Below are positions 49,077 to 59,230 of a DNA stretch of 64,000 nt, piece after piece. Location: NCBI RefSeq assembly GCF_000283155.1, contig NW_004454229.1, positions 7,171,196 to 7,235,195 of the forward strand, in the 5' to 3' direction. Numbering within the stretch: position 1 is the stretch's first letter; every line of letters begins with the position of its first letter. The notes under the pieces were generated by a model that did not search any database, was not told the DNA's origin, and saw only the letters and a program-made list of their open reading frames with translations. The position numbers were made by a program, and so were the translations under genes. Source of the stretch: Ceratotherium simum simum (Eukaryota; Chordata; Mammalia; Perissodactyla; Rhinocerotidae).

Positions 49077-49379
49077 GTATAGTCTTTTGAACTACTCCTA
49101 TTTAAAAAAATGTTTCCTATAAAAAATTTCTTTATTGAACATACACACAAAAGGATGACTCTCTCCCAAAAAAGAATGTGGGTATTCAAGACGTTGATGC
49201 TGTTAAATTGCCTTAATTTATACTCACGCCAACAGTGGCTGCACACTCCAGTGTCTGAGGTTGGAGAAGACGGCGAGGATAAATCGTGAGTTCTGTCTGT
49301 TGTTCAGGCTGTGAGTGGAAGTCAAGGGGGAGAAGGCCATTTCGAGAGGGGGCATTTTTTTTCTCTTTATCTTTTTTTC

Positions 49380-50118
49380 TCTCCAGTTTTATTGAGATAT
49401 AATTGACATACAGCACTGTATAAGTTTAAGGTGTACACCATAATGACTTGACTTACATATAATGTGAAATGATTACCACAATAAGTTTAGTTAACATCCA
49501 TCATCTCATATAGATATTTAAAAAAAGAGAAAAAAAATGTTTTTTTCCTTGTGACGAGAACTCCTAGGAACTCTTAAGAACTTTCCTGTGTATCATACAG
49601 CAGTGTTGACTAGAGTCACCACGTTGTACATTACATCCCTAGTACTTACTGATCTTAGAACTGGATGTTTATACCTTTTGACCCCCTTCCTCCAATTCCT
49701 CCACCCCCATCCCCTGCCTCTGGTGACCACAAATCTGATCTCTTTTTCTATGAGTTTGGTTTTTTTCCCCTTAGATTCCACAAATAAGAGAGATCATGCG
49801 GTATTTGTCCTTCTCTGACATGTTTCACTTAGCATAATGTCCTCAAGGTCCATCTATGTTATTGCAAATGGCAGGATTTCTTTCTTTTTTATGGCTGAGT
49901 AGTATTCCATTATATATATATACACCACACCTTCTTTATCCATTCGTCTGTCATTGGACACTTGGGTTGCTTCCCTGTCTTGGCTATTGTGAATAATGCT
50001 GCAGTGAATATGGGGGTGCAGATATCTCTTTGACATAGTGTCTTCATTTCCTTTAGAGATATTCCAAGAAGTGGAATTGCTCAATCGTATGGTAGTTCTA
50101 TTTTCAATTTTTTGAGGG
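49380..50118 (-). mobile_element. L1 LINE 3' portion, antisense
   Basis: 'gttttattgagatataattgacatacagcactgtataagtttaaggtgtacacc', 'cttagcataatgtcctcaaggtccatctatgttattgcaaatgg', 'atggctgagtagtattccattatatata' and 'ggacacttgggttgcttcc'. The minus strand encodes a broken ORF2 end containing YYSAIKKKEILPFA. Dead copy. Confidence 0.85.
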
Positions 50119-50490
50119 AGAACATTTTTAGAGTGAAGAAGACTTGAGAATGCTTATGGGGCGAAGGGAAAGAAGAACAAGAGATGAGGAGTTTGGAGAC
50201 AGCAGCAGGGGAGGAGACAGTGGAGGCAGGAGACCTGTGAGGAGGCCAGACTGGGGCAGGGGAGGGTCAGCGCTGGAGAGGAAGGTGGTTCCCTCTGTCC
50301 TGAAAGAGGAAGGAAGGAAGGAGGAGGGAAGGAGGGGTGTTGGCCCAGAAAGCACCTGAGTGGAGGGAAGGACCCAGAGGGGGCTTCTGTCTTACCCAGA
50401 CCCTGCACCCCTGGGGGCAGCAGGCTGGTTATCAGCTGGCGAAGGAATGGATCTGAGAAGAGGAAGATGACACAGCTGCTTGAGGCAACT

Positions 50491-50492
50491 TG

Positions 50493-50527
<35 letters not shown>
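50491..50527. repeat. (TG)n microsatellite
   Basis: 37 bases of TG with one CG interruption. Confidence 0.95.
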
Positions 50528-50530
<3 letters not shown>

Positions 50531-51114
50531 TAGCAAGGCACAAAAGCCCTGCCAAGCAGCGGGAGGACTAGCTGGGGCTGCCCCTCAAAGAGTGCAGTGG
50601 AGAATATGAGATGAGAAGTGACTGTCCCTCTGGTTCCATCTGTCGCAGAGCCCAAAGTGCCTGCGGGGCTTCCTTGTTCCCCCACTTCCATCCAAACACA
50701 CCTACTGCACACTCAACAGTGTCCCCCTTCCTCAGCCCAGGGACATCGTGTCCCTCTGTGCACGTGCTTGATCATCCTCTGGGTACACTTCAAGAACCCC
50801 TGGTAGGTGGGAAGCCCGGGGCCCCAAAGAGGAGCATCAGGAGAGCTTGTTCCCCTCTCCCAAGGGCTATTCTCACTGTAGGGGGAGGCCTTGAGAGGAA
50901 GCTGCCAGAGCACAATTCAGATACATTCCCTTTACTGGCGACAGGAAGGAGAGCTTCCGCTGCCTGTGGAGAGCCACGAGCTAGCATTTAGCAAACAACT
51001 AATGAGCTCCCACTTTGTGCCAGGAATGGCGGGATATTCCTCGGAAGAACAAAGTGGACAAGGCCCTGGCCTCGTGGAGGTCACAGTCACCCCATTGATT
51101 GCGTGGTTTTAGTT

Positions 51115-51375
51115 CAATCGACCCGTCGGAGTGAGGTGTTTGCAAACGCAGTGGAAAGGGCACCGACCTTGTTGTCCAGAGACCCTGGTTCAGAGTCAGT
51201 GGTTTCATTCAGAGCCCACTGCTCGTCTGTCTGCAAAGTGGCATCGGAAGGCCTCGGTTGTCTCTTCCTAGGGCGGCGCTTCTGGGAGGAGCACCTGGAG
51301 TTACTCCACACAGGACGCCTGCGGCTGCTCTTTCCCTGGCGGCGCAGCGCATCCTTCTCCCTGGCTCACAGCAGG
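51115..51375 (+). repeat. MIR-like fragment
   Basis: 'agtggaaagggcaccgaccttgttgtccagagaccctggttcagagtcagtgg' followed by 'ctcgtctgtctgcaaagtggcatcgg' resembles sense MIR, with a tail 'ggctcacagcaggtgttgactggatgct'. Diverged. Confidence 0.45.
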
Positions 51376-52000
51376 TGTTGACTGGATGCTTGTCCAGTTG
51401 CGCTCTTGAACATGGTGTGTAAAAGGAATCTGCAAATGGAACCGCTTGGAACACTGAGCTGGTGCCTGCAATGGAATTCCTGAATGTACATATACGACAG
51501 CTTTGCGGAATAAAAAACGGGAATCTTTGTAGGATAAATCCCTGGAAAGTAAAAGCATGCGGTGTCTTCCAGGAAAGGCTAGTTGGTGAGGTCGGTGTGC
51601 CGAGTGCATATGGGGCAGAGGCCGGAGAGATCGGGGCTGAGTTTACAAGGATGCCTCGCGGGCGCCGGCGGGAAGAACTCGGGGGTGCAGAAGGGGGTTA
51701 GTGAGGAGTCCGCAGTCACCAGCCGCGGCGAGGAGGAGGGCCCGGATGGGGTGGTTTAACCTGGTTCGGGGCGGAGGCGAGAGGGGTGGCTGGCCAGTGA
51801 CAAGGCAGACCCCAGAAACACTGACGAGGTGGGCTCAACCGAGCTCGGAGTCTGGCACCACACGCGAGGCTCGGGGTGAGGGGCGGAGAGAAGGCGCTTC
51901 CGGAGCGCGGGGCCGCCTTGCAGCCCAATTAGGATTTGGGATTGTTTTATCCTCCCTCTGAGGGAGGCCGAAACCTGATCCTTCAGTCCGGGGGGGCCCC

Positions 52001-52015
52001 GTTAATGTTTCATCA
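52001..52015 (+). promoter_or_regulatory. PCSK9: HNF1 site of the PCSK9 promoter
   Basis: GTTAATGTTTCATCA. The human site, as I recall it, is GTTAATGTTTAATCA, one base different. HNF1-alpha drives hepatic PCSK9 expression together with SREBP-2 at the neighbouring SRE. The flanking GGGGCCCC and AGGATCGTCCGATGGGGCTC are also conserved. Confidence 0.85.
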
Positions 52016-52040
52016 GGTAGGATCGTCCGATGGGGCTCGG

Positions 52041-52050
52041 GTGGCGTGAT
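52041..52050 (+). promoter_or_regulatory. PCSK9: Sterol regulatory element of the PCSK9 promoter
   Basis: GTGGCGTGAT is identical to the human PCSK9 SRE as I recall it, placed 26 bases after the HNF1 site as in human. SREBP-2 binds it when cell cholesterol is low, so the gene should be sterol-repressed. Confidence 0.88.
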
Positions 52051-52374
52051 CTCCACCGCCCGGGCGTCGTGCCCCCACATCCCAAAAGGTTTCCCCCGGG
52101 GCGTGGAGACGCGCGCGGCTGCAGGGGGCGCAGCGCCGCTCAGCCGGGGTCCGACCCAGGAGGAAGGAGCCAGGCAGTGAGACCGCCCGGGGCCAGGACG
52201 CGTGGCCGCAGAGGGCAGCCCCCGGCCCGGAGCCCCGCGACCCTTCGCGTGCGAGTCCCTGCCGCGTCCCGAGCTCCCGCGAACGCACGGTGCCCCCGAC
52301 CGCAGGGCACAAGGCGTGGACTGCGCGCCAACCCCGGGTTGCCCCGCCAGGACGCACACCTCTCTTCTCCGGCA

Positions 52375-52569
52375 ATGGGCACGGGCGTCTCCGGGCAGTG
52401 GTGGCCGCCGCTGCTGCTGCTGCTGTTCCTGGGCCCCGCGGGCGCCCGCGCGCAGGAGGACGACGACGGCGACTACGAGGAGCTGGTGCTTGCCTTCCGG
52501 TCCGAGGAGGACGGCCCGGCCGAAGCGGCCCAGCCTGTGGCCACCGCCACCTTCCACCGCTGCGCCAAG
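52375..52569 (+). CDS. PCSK9: PCSK9 exon 1 (signal peptide, start of prodomain)
   Basis: PCSK9 is a secreted proprotein convertase that binds the LDL receptor and sends it to the lysosome. This exon encodes residues 1-65. A signal peptide (about 1-26) with the Leu run [16 protein letters not shown] is followed by the acidic start of the prodomain, [14 protein letters not shown] (Tyr34 matches the sulphated human Tyr38; Ser43 matches the phosphorylated Ser47), and ends TATFHRCAK. The signal peptide is four residues shorter than in human because of a shorter Leu run. The start has G at -3 and +4 and follows a conserved promoter. The donor is AAG|GTGCGG, phase 0. The same frame stays open into intron 1 and upstream to 52030, but these extensions are not coding. 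Confidence 0.96.
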
Positions 52570-55428
52570 GTGCGGGCGCCGGGGCAGGAGGCGGGGGCGA
52601 ACACGCCGCGGGGACCCGTGCGGTTGCCGTCTCTTCTCCAGCCTCAGTTTCCCCCGTCTAAGGGAGAGGCAAGAGAGAAGGTGTCCGAGGGCCCTCTGCT
52701 CGCCCGGCGACGGGCTTGGCGCGGATCTTGGGGACTGCAGGCGCCGGTGGAGGGGGTCGAGGGGTCGGGGACGGCGGCTCTGAGGGGGTGCGCTGGGGCG
52801 CGCGGCCGCGCTGTGCCGCGGGGAGGTGCGCGTGGGTGGGAGACCCGGGGGCGCGAGACAGCGCGAGCAGAGCGCTCCCAGGACCGCCTGCGGATTTCAG
52901 AAGTCTGCACCACCGTGGCTCCCGCGGATAAAGGCGGTGATGCCTGGAAAGCGCTTGGCACAGCACCGGGAACGGAGGGGACACGCTTGCTGTTATTATG
53001 CGTCCTGACGTGGTACGGGGAATCTGGGCGGTGGAGGGTGTGTGGAGGGAAGAGTGTGTGGGGGTGGGGATGGGAGTCTTGGAGAGACGGCACTGTCGAG
53101 ACAGGGGTGGAGTGGGGGAGACGGCAAAAGATAGGGGTGGGGGGCAATTTCTTCAAATATGAGCAGAACTCATATTCTAGTACTGCAACTTTTTCAGCTG
53201 AAAAAAACAAAACGAAAGGGGAAGAGGCTGAGTTATTCTCGAGGCCCGCTGGGGCACTTGGGGCTCGGGCCGACGAGGGTCGCTGGTGCTCCTCTGGCTG
53301 GCGCGCCTGGTCCCCGGACCCGGAGGCTGAGCCCCAGGCCACAGCCCGGCGCGGGTGGGCCGAGCGAGTTTCCCGGAGATCGAGGCCGGTTCCCGGCCCC
53401 AGGGCTGCGCGAGCTCCTGCCCAGGGCCGGGGATCGTGGTTCCCTCCGCTGACAACCTTCCCGGGGCTCTGCCGAGGGCCGCCTGGCCGGGCTTGGGGTC
53501 CGAGCTGGGGCTGAATCCTGGCTCAGGCCCTCGCTCTGCCGCGTGGGGCCGTTAACCGGCCGGAGAGGGAGGGACCGCCGGTCCTCAGCCCGCCTCCCAC
53601 GGGGCAGTGACGATTACTCTGTCAAAGCGCCCTCTTCCTGGTTCCCGAGCCTTTCACCTTCCAGAGAGATGTGGCTGGGTTGTGGCAAGGATAAGAAAGG
53701 GCATTTCAAGTCACCACTGCCCCAAAATAACTGTTGTAGAAGTCGTGAGTACCCGCTCCTGAGAGGTGAGGAAGGGGAGGAGGGACCACCACCTAAGCCA
53801 GCGCTTGACTGTATTTCTCAGCTGGTGAAGTTTGGAACAGGAACCTCCAGAAGTTCATGTAGTCGTTCATTCAACGGATATTTTGTGGGAATTGAATTTA
53901 GAATGAAAATATTTTCAGCAGGCAGAGAAGGATTTTAGACCAATCCTTTCATTTTACTCATGAGAAACTGAGGCCCAGAGAGAGGGGTTCGCTCCCTTGG
54001 TGCATTAGAAGGAGGCTTCCCGGAGAACTCTCCTTCCACTGCGCAGAGTGCCCTCTCAATTTGTTAGATTTTCATTTAGCGGAGGGCATTTTAGATGGGC
54101 CTTTGAAGCCTAAATAGGAGTTTAACAAATGAAGGTGGCAGGGGAATTTTATTCTAGAGAAGGGGGTAGCATGAATAAAAGCACAGAGCTTGGAAGACCA
54201 GAGGTAGAGAATAGGGAGCACATGTCCACAGTCGCTTATCCGCCTTCTGAAATGTAAAATGTTCCAAAAACCAAAAGGTTTTTTGTAGTTTAGTTGGTGG
54301 TAACCTGACCTGAACTGACATGAGGTTATTTATAATTTACTCCACCTTTGTGAATATTCATATTCGTATATTCTGCTGCATAGATTACAGGATGCTGCTC
54401 CAGACTTCTCTAAGCACTTTGATTGCCCATTACTACCTTTCTAAAATCCAAGTAAATGATGAATCATGAAAGCCATTTGGCCCTAAGACTTTGGATAAAG
54501 GTTGTGGACTCTCTTCTACTGTGGCTGGAGTCCGAGGTGCACGTGTAGAGATGACGCTGCCGAGGTAGAGGCTGCAGGGACCAAGGAGGGGCATGGAGTT
54601 TGGACTCTATCTGCCAGGCTGTGGGGAGCTAGCGAGGGTTCTGGAGCAGGCGTCTCTGTTTGAGAGCAGTAGGAGAGAGAAGCGCTACGAGCAAACAGTC
54701 TGCTCCTATAGACTGCGGCCTTGAGTCTCCTCTCCCGTTTGAGAAGGCTGCCCTTGCTCACTCCACTATCCCTTCAGTTTGCATTTGCCGAGCCCAAGCC
54801 TGGGTGCTTTACACGGCCGCCTCTCTCAGCCCTCCCAGCAGGCCTGTGCCATCGGTGTTACGGTCCCCACAATACAGAGGAGATATCTGAGGCTCAGAGA
54901 GGTTGGGTCACTTGCCCATGGCCACACAGCCAGTAACTATTAGAGTTGGGATTCAGGTCCACGTTTTTTGGACTGCCTCCAGAAGGGTCATGGAGGCACT
55001 AGAATAGGGAGGAAGTGATTTATTCTGATTAGGGCCCAGGGGAGGGAGGTGTAACTAGGAAGGCCTCCGGGAGGGGGTGGCATTTGGGCAGGGCCTCCAG
55101 GTGTGGACAGGCCTGGGCCGGGCCCACAGAGAGCTAGTGCAGGGGCAGAGGAGCGCCTGTTGTGGAGTGTAGCCCGCGGGCCCCGTTTCTTCCTGACTGC
55201 CACATTCGAAAGTGATGTATGGACTATGTAATACCAATAATTGGCCTATATGTGGGGCTTTCGTTTGTCTTTTAGTCCTAATTTGGTAACTTCTCTGTAT
55301 AGTTTCTATGCTCTGTCGTGTTTCTTTTGCTGTAGTTCTGATTTGTGAGTAGCGATGAGTGAAGTTCATGTGTATTACTATTACTATTTTTGAATGTCAT
55401 CACATGGCTCCTCCTTGCGCGGGGCCAG
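52570..55428 (+). other. PCSK9: PCSK9 intron 1
   Basis: 2.86 kb intron. The first kilobase is CpG-rich. Later parts carry antisense MIRs (53925-54030 and 54770-54970) and old L2-like sequence. No extra exon seen. Confidence 0.85.
54770..54970 (-). repeat. MIR SINE, antisense
   Basis: 'gggtgctttacacggccgcctctctcagccctcccagcaggcctgtgcc', 'cagaggagatatctgaggctcagagaggttgggtcacttgcccatggccacacagcc' and 'gttgggattcaggtcc'. Confidence 0.85.
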
Positions 55429-55620
55429 GATGCTTGGAGGCTGCCGGGCACCTACGTGGTGGTGCTGAAGGACGAGACCCACTGCTCGCAGCCGGAGCGC
55501 ACCGCCCGCCGCCTGCAGGCCCGGGCCGCCCGCCGGGGCTACCTCACTAAGATCCTGCACATTTTCCACGACCTCTTCCCTGGCTTCCTGGTGAAGATGA
55601 GCGGCGACCTGCTGGACCTG
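55429..55620 (+). CDS. PCSK9: PCSK9 exon 2 (prodomain)
   Basis: Encodes residues 66-129: [20 protein letters not shown], then [20 protein letters not shown] and [20 protein letters not shown], then LLDL. This is the core of the inhibitor I9-like prodomain, which folds the catalytic domain and stays bound to it after autocleavage. Length is 192 bases, the same as the human exon as I recall it. The acceptor is GGGCCAG at 55428; the donor is CTG|GTGAGC, phase 0. No disruption. Confidence 0.96.
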
Positions 55621-55719
55621 GTGAGCCACCTTGCTGGGCATGGCACTTCCTGAAAGGGCTGGGCCCTGGCAGACATACCAGGGACTGTCCTTAGTGTGCC
55701 CATGGGTGAAAATCGGGTG

Positions 55720-55910
55720 ACACCAAACATTTATGGAGCACTTACTGAGTACCAAGCGTAGTGACTCCTGGCTTTATGTACAGAATGCCCTTTAAGCCTA
55801 GCCATACCCCAATGGTATGTTCATCTTCATTTGAAAGATGAAGAGACTGAGGTTCAGAAGGGACCGCAGAGCTAGCTAGGCGCAGAGCCGGGATTAAACC
55901 TTGTGGTCTG
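55720..55910 (-). repeat. MIR SINE, antisense
   Basis: 'catttatggagcacttactgagtaccaagcg', 'atgttcatcttcatttgaaagatgaagagactgaggttcag' and 'gcgcagagccgggattaaa'. In PCSK9 intron 2. Confidence 0.8.
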
Positions 55911-56209
55911 CCTGTTAGCTGTCTTTGTGCTGATGCACCTGCTGCCTGTGGGAACCCTACAGGGACAAGGCCCTGAGACATTAGTGGAGCCTGAGGCATT
56001 TTACAACGCATGACTCAAGGGTCCAAAATTCCTTTGAAGTTGACGCTATTCAGTATAAAGATCCTCCTGTAGGACAGGGAGTCTCCTCTCCCTCCAGCTT
56101 GGCCCCCATGTCACCCCTTTGGCAGAGGGGCAGAGAGGGGCCTGGGTCGCTGAGGACTTCCAGCCTTCCCTCTCCTGTCCCTGGTCCTCGTGCCTCAGAT
56201 GTAAATCTT

Positions 56210-56504
56210 TTTTTTTTTTTTTTGAGGAAGATCAGCCCTGAGCTAACATTCATGCTAATCCTCCTCTTTTTGCTGAGGAAGACGGGCTCTGAGCTAACAT
56301 CTATCGCCAATCCTCCTCCTTTTCTTTTTTTAGCCCCAGTAGATAGTTGTATGTCATAGTTGCACATCCTTCTAGTTGCTGCATGTGGGACGCGGCCTCA
56401 GCATGGCCGGAGAAGCGGTGCGTCGGTGCGCGCCCAGGATCCGAACCCAGGCCGCCAGTAGCGGAGCGCGCGCGCTCTTAACCGCTAAGCCACGGGGCGG
56501 GCCC
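56210..56504 (-). mobile_element. ERE-type SINE, long form, antisense (PCSK9 intron 2)
   Basis: T run, GAGGAAGATCAGCCCTGAGC, second-half block, the long-form insert 'agtagatagttgtatgtcatagttgcacatccttctagttgctg', then 'aggccgccagtagcggagcgcgcgcgctcttaaccgctaagccacgg'. Target-site duplication CAGATGTAAATCTT (56196-56209) and CAGATGCAAATCTT (56505-56518), 13 of 14. Same subfamily and orientation as the copy at 57731-58033. Confidence 0.94.
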
Positions 56505-56904
56505 CAGATGCAAATCTTAAATGCCTTCCTTGGTTTGGCCTCTGCCCCCTTCGCCCAACCCACCTCCGTCCGTGTTCTCCTAACTGGATGAGGACACACG
56601 GCTCCCGTTGTCACGCTGATCCTCCACTGGGCCAGCTGCTGCACGGCTCCCTGCAGACACCGAGGCCCGGAGTGGGACAGGGTCTCGCCCGAGGTCACAC
56701 GACATGTGGGTGGCAGAGCCAGCGTTTGGACCCAGGCCTCCTTGCTCCACCGCACCACTGCCGCCTGGTGAAATTCAGTCCTCCACACAGGGCACACACA
56801 GTCGCTTTGTGCCACGTCCTGTGGGGCGGTGACATGGATGGGACAGGGTCCCTGCTCTCAGGGTCCCTTAGTCTATTGGGAGTGACAGGCAAGTAAATGC
56901 CTTC

Positions 56905-57060
56905 AACCAGCCTTCTCAACACACAGTAAGCACCTACTGTGTGCTGCAGATCCGAGGATGAGCCAGCCCCAGCCCTCGCCCTTGAGCTCATAGTTCTGAA
57001 GGAGAGCCTGAGAGGTGACGTGCTGAGCACAGTGGGGCAGGAACGAACATGATAACGAAC
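56905..57060 (-). repeat. L2 LINE 3' end, antisense
   Basis: 'cagccttctcaacacacagtaagcacctactgtgtgctgcagatccgaggatg' fits the antisense L2 tail, diverging afterwards. Confidence 0.5.
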
Positions 57061-57396
57061 GGTTATCATGATTTGCGCCTGGAGTCTGGGTCCAGCCTGC
57101 CCAGGGCCTTGGCACTGCCTGGCTCCCCAGATGACACGTCAAATTCAGGACTCTTCCTAAAAGGAACCCTCTGTGCCGTGCGGCATTGGGCTTGGCTGCT
57201 GAGGTGTTGGAGCGCCGTGCTCCCCAGCCTGGCGGGGGAGTGAGGCAACCCCGGCACCAGGAGGGAACCTGGAGGGGGCGGGTGCTGGGTGTGACTGGAG
57301 TCAGGTTTGATCGGGTGGGGCAAGGGCTGTGGTTGTGTTTGCTGTCGGCCAAATGGCGCTTGAAGCAGAGGCCCCTGGCCTCTCTGGCCTCTGCAG

Positions 57397-57520
57397 GCCC
57401 TGAGGTTGCCCCACGTGGAGTACATCGAGGAGGACTCCTTCGTCTTCGCCCAGAGCGTCCCGTGGAACCTGGAGCGGATCACACCTGCGCAGCACCGGGA
57501 GGATGAGCGCCGCCCCCCCA
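57397..57520 (+). CDS. PCSK9: PCSK9 exon 3 (autocleavage site)
   Basis: Encodes residues 130-170 plus one base of codon 171: [19 protein letters not shown] then [20 protein letters not shown] and PP. The VFAQ/SVPW junction (Gln148/Ser149) matches the human autocatalytic cut VFAQ152/SIPW, so zymogen processing should be preserved. The stretch after ITP differs more from human (PPRYRADEYQPP). Length is 124 bases, the same as human as recalled. The acceptor is CCTCTGCAG at 57396; the donor is CCA|GTAAGG, phase 1. The exon lies between two direct ERE copies. Confidence 0.96.
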
Positions 57521-57730
57521 GTAAGGCCCCAGCTGCCCCTGCCCCCTCCACTCAAGCTGAGTCCACCTGGCGCCCTCTCCTCCCTGCCGGCCGTGCTCAC
57601 CGCTCAGGGGCCTCAGAGCTCAGCGGACTCCGCTGACCCCTTTTCTGTCCCATTCCTCCTACAGTCCCCTTCCTGTTGCTCCAGGTAGAATGCAGGAGTC
57701 TCTCCCTAAATGGCCGCTCTTCCACGTTCT

Positions 57731-58033
57731 TTTTTTTTTTTTTTTGGTGAGGAAGATCAGCCCTGAGCTAACATCCGTGCTAATCCTCCTCTTTTTGCTG
57801 AGGAAGACCGGCTCTGAGCTAACATCTATTGCCAATCCTCCTCCTTTTTTTTTTTTTCCCCAAAGCCCCAGTAGATAGTTGTAGGTCATAGTTGCACATC
57901 CTCCTAGTTGCTGTACGTGGGACACGGCCTCAGCATGGCCGGAGAAGCGGTGCGTCGGTGTGCGCCCGGGATCCGAACCCAGGCCGCCAGCAGCGGAGCA
58001 CGCGCACTTAACCGCTAAGCCACAGGGCCGGCC
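57731..58033 (-). mobile_element. ERE-type SINE, long form, antisense (PCSK9 intron 3)
   Basis: Same structure as the copy at 56210-56504, including 'agtagatagttgtaggtcatagttgcacatcctcctagttgctg' and 'ttaaccgctaagccac'. Perfect 14-bp target-site duplication CTCTTCCACGTTCT at 57717-57730 and 58034-58047. A young insertion. Confidence 0.95.
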
Positions 58034-58049
58034 CTCTTCCACGTTCTAA

Positions 58050-58405
58050 AAGTCTGGAATCACTGTGTCAGTGGGCCACGCTCCCTCCCGAGGCTCAGGA
58101 GGAGAATCCGTCCTTGTCCCTTCCAGCTTCTGGTGACCAGAGGGTCCCTTGGCTGTGTCTGCATCCCTCCCATCTCTGCCTCCCTCTTCACGTGGCCTTC
58201 TCTCTGTGTGTGTCTCTCCTCTTCTGTCTCTTATGAGGACACTTGTCACTGGATTTATGGCCCCCCTGGATAATCCAGGGTGATCTCATCTGGAGATCCT
58301 TAACTTAATCACATCTGCAAAGACTTTTTTCCCAAAGAAGGTCACAGTCACAGGTCCTGGAGGTTAGAATGTGGACACACCTTCTGGGGTCCACTGCACT
58401 CTCCC
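58050..58405 (-). mobile_element. MLT1-type LTR fragment, antisense
   Basis: 'ccttgtcccttccagcttctggtgaccagagg', 'cttcacgtggccttctctctgtgtgtgtctctcctcttctgtctcttatgaggacacttgtcactgg', 'ggataatccagggtgatctcatctggagatccttaacttaatcacatctgcaaagac' and 'ggtcacagtcacaggtcctgg'. Non-coding, no viral genes. The ERE lies at its left edge. Confidence 0.88.
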
Positions 58406-58689
58406 AGGCCAGAAGCAGACATTGCGCCCTCTCCTCCCCCACTGGGATGCCCATGGATTGCCTTCCTCCTCCCGTGCTCCCAGTGGTCGTGGGCAGTGGC
58501 CGGAATGGAAAGCAGGAGTGTGGAGCCCATCTGGAGTCGCAGAAGGGCCCGGCTGGACGAGGAGCTGTTGGCCTGGGGTGGGGCAGAGCTCAGCAGGTAG
58601 TGGCGAGTGGGCTTGCCAGGCCAGCAGCAGGCCTTTCCTTCACGAGGAAGCCACATGGCACAGGGCGGACAGGCACAGGCTCTGGGGCT

Positions 58690-58870
58690 GACTGCCACAC
58701 TCAAACCCAGAGTTCAGCACTCAAGCTATGTGACCTCGGATAAGTCACTGACTCTCTCTGAACCTTGGTTCCTCTGCGGAAGGGAGGTGATGATAGTTCC
58801 TCCCTCGGGGGCTGTTTGAGGGTCATGCTCTCTGGCATGGCAGGCTTTCACCTGCGTCTGGGGTATATTG
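58690..58870 (+). repeat. MIR SINE
   Basis: 'cacactcaaacccagagttcagcactcaagctatgtgacctcggataagtcactgactctctctgaaccttggttcctctgcggaaggg' matches MIR. In PCSK9 intron 3. Confidence 0.75.
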
Positions 58871-58889
58871 AGAGTGCCGGCATGTCGGC

Positions 58890-59230
58890 CTTCTCCTGTC
58901 TCTTCCTGCATTCCACAAGTTCTCGAGCAGCCGCTGTGCTCCAGGCACGCTGCTGGGTGCTGGGGATACCAAGATGGATAAGATGGACTTGGCTCTCCTC
59001 CCACAGAGCATCTAGTTGTGGAGAAGTTGATCTGTTACTTAAACAGCCACTCGACACTAATCAGTTCCCGCGGGGGTAGGAGCTGTGAGGAGGTCCAGGC
59101 AGCGGCGGGCGTGTGTCAGAGCAGACCCACTGACTGCTGAGGGGTCTGGGAAGGCTTCCTGGAAGAAGTGACTTTCAAGCCAAGACCTGCAGCGAGGATC
59201 TTAGCCACACAAAGGGGAGGGTGTCCACGC
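58890..59230 (-). repeat. L2 LINE fragment, antisense
   Basis: 'attccacaagttctcgagcagccgctgtgctccaggcacgctgctgggtgctggggatacc' then 'cttggctctcctcccacagagcatctagttgtgg' and 'ctgggaaggcttcctggaagaagtgactttcaagccaagacctgc'. Confidence 0.7.

Larger units (their letters stand above)
31560..51600. other. BSND-PCSK9 intergenic region
   Basis: About 20 kb with no recognised protein-coding exon, close to the human spacing. It is filled by L1, L2, MIR, MLT1 and ERE elements and simple repeats (listed separately). 31700-33450, 38550-40250 and 50600-51600 show no repeat I can name over most of their length, and open frames there have no known similarity. An old antisense L1 scrap lies at about 46270-46400. 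Confidence 0.65.
51640..52620. promoter_or_regulatory. PCSK9: CpG island at the PCSK9 promoter and exon 1
   Basis: GC-rich, CpG-dense block covering the HNF1/SRE promoter elements, 5' UTR and coding exon 1. It tapers into intron 1. By comparison with human, the transcription start is expected roughly 300 bases before the ATG, near 52080. No ATG lies between 52033 and the true start, so no upstream reading frame is expected in the leader. Confidence 0.8.

Noticed and set aside
52030..53514. 494-residue open frame spanning PCSK9 exon 1, with an upstream in-frame ATG and intron 1 read-through
   Set aside because: Its start lies upstream of the expected transcription start, between the HNF1 and SRE motifs, and its end is intronic. 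Openness comes from high GC content. Only 52375-52569 is coding.
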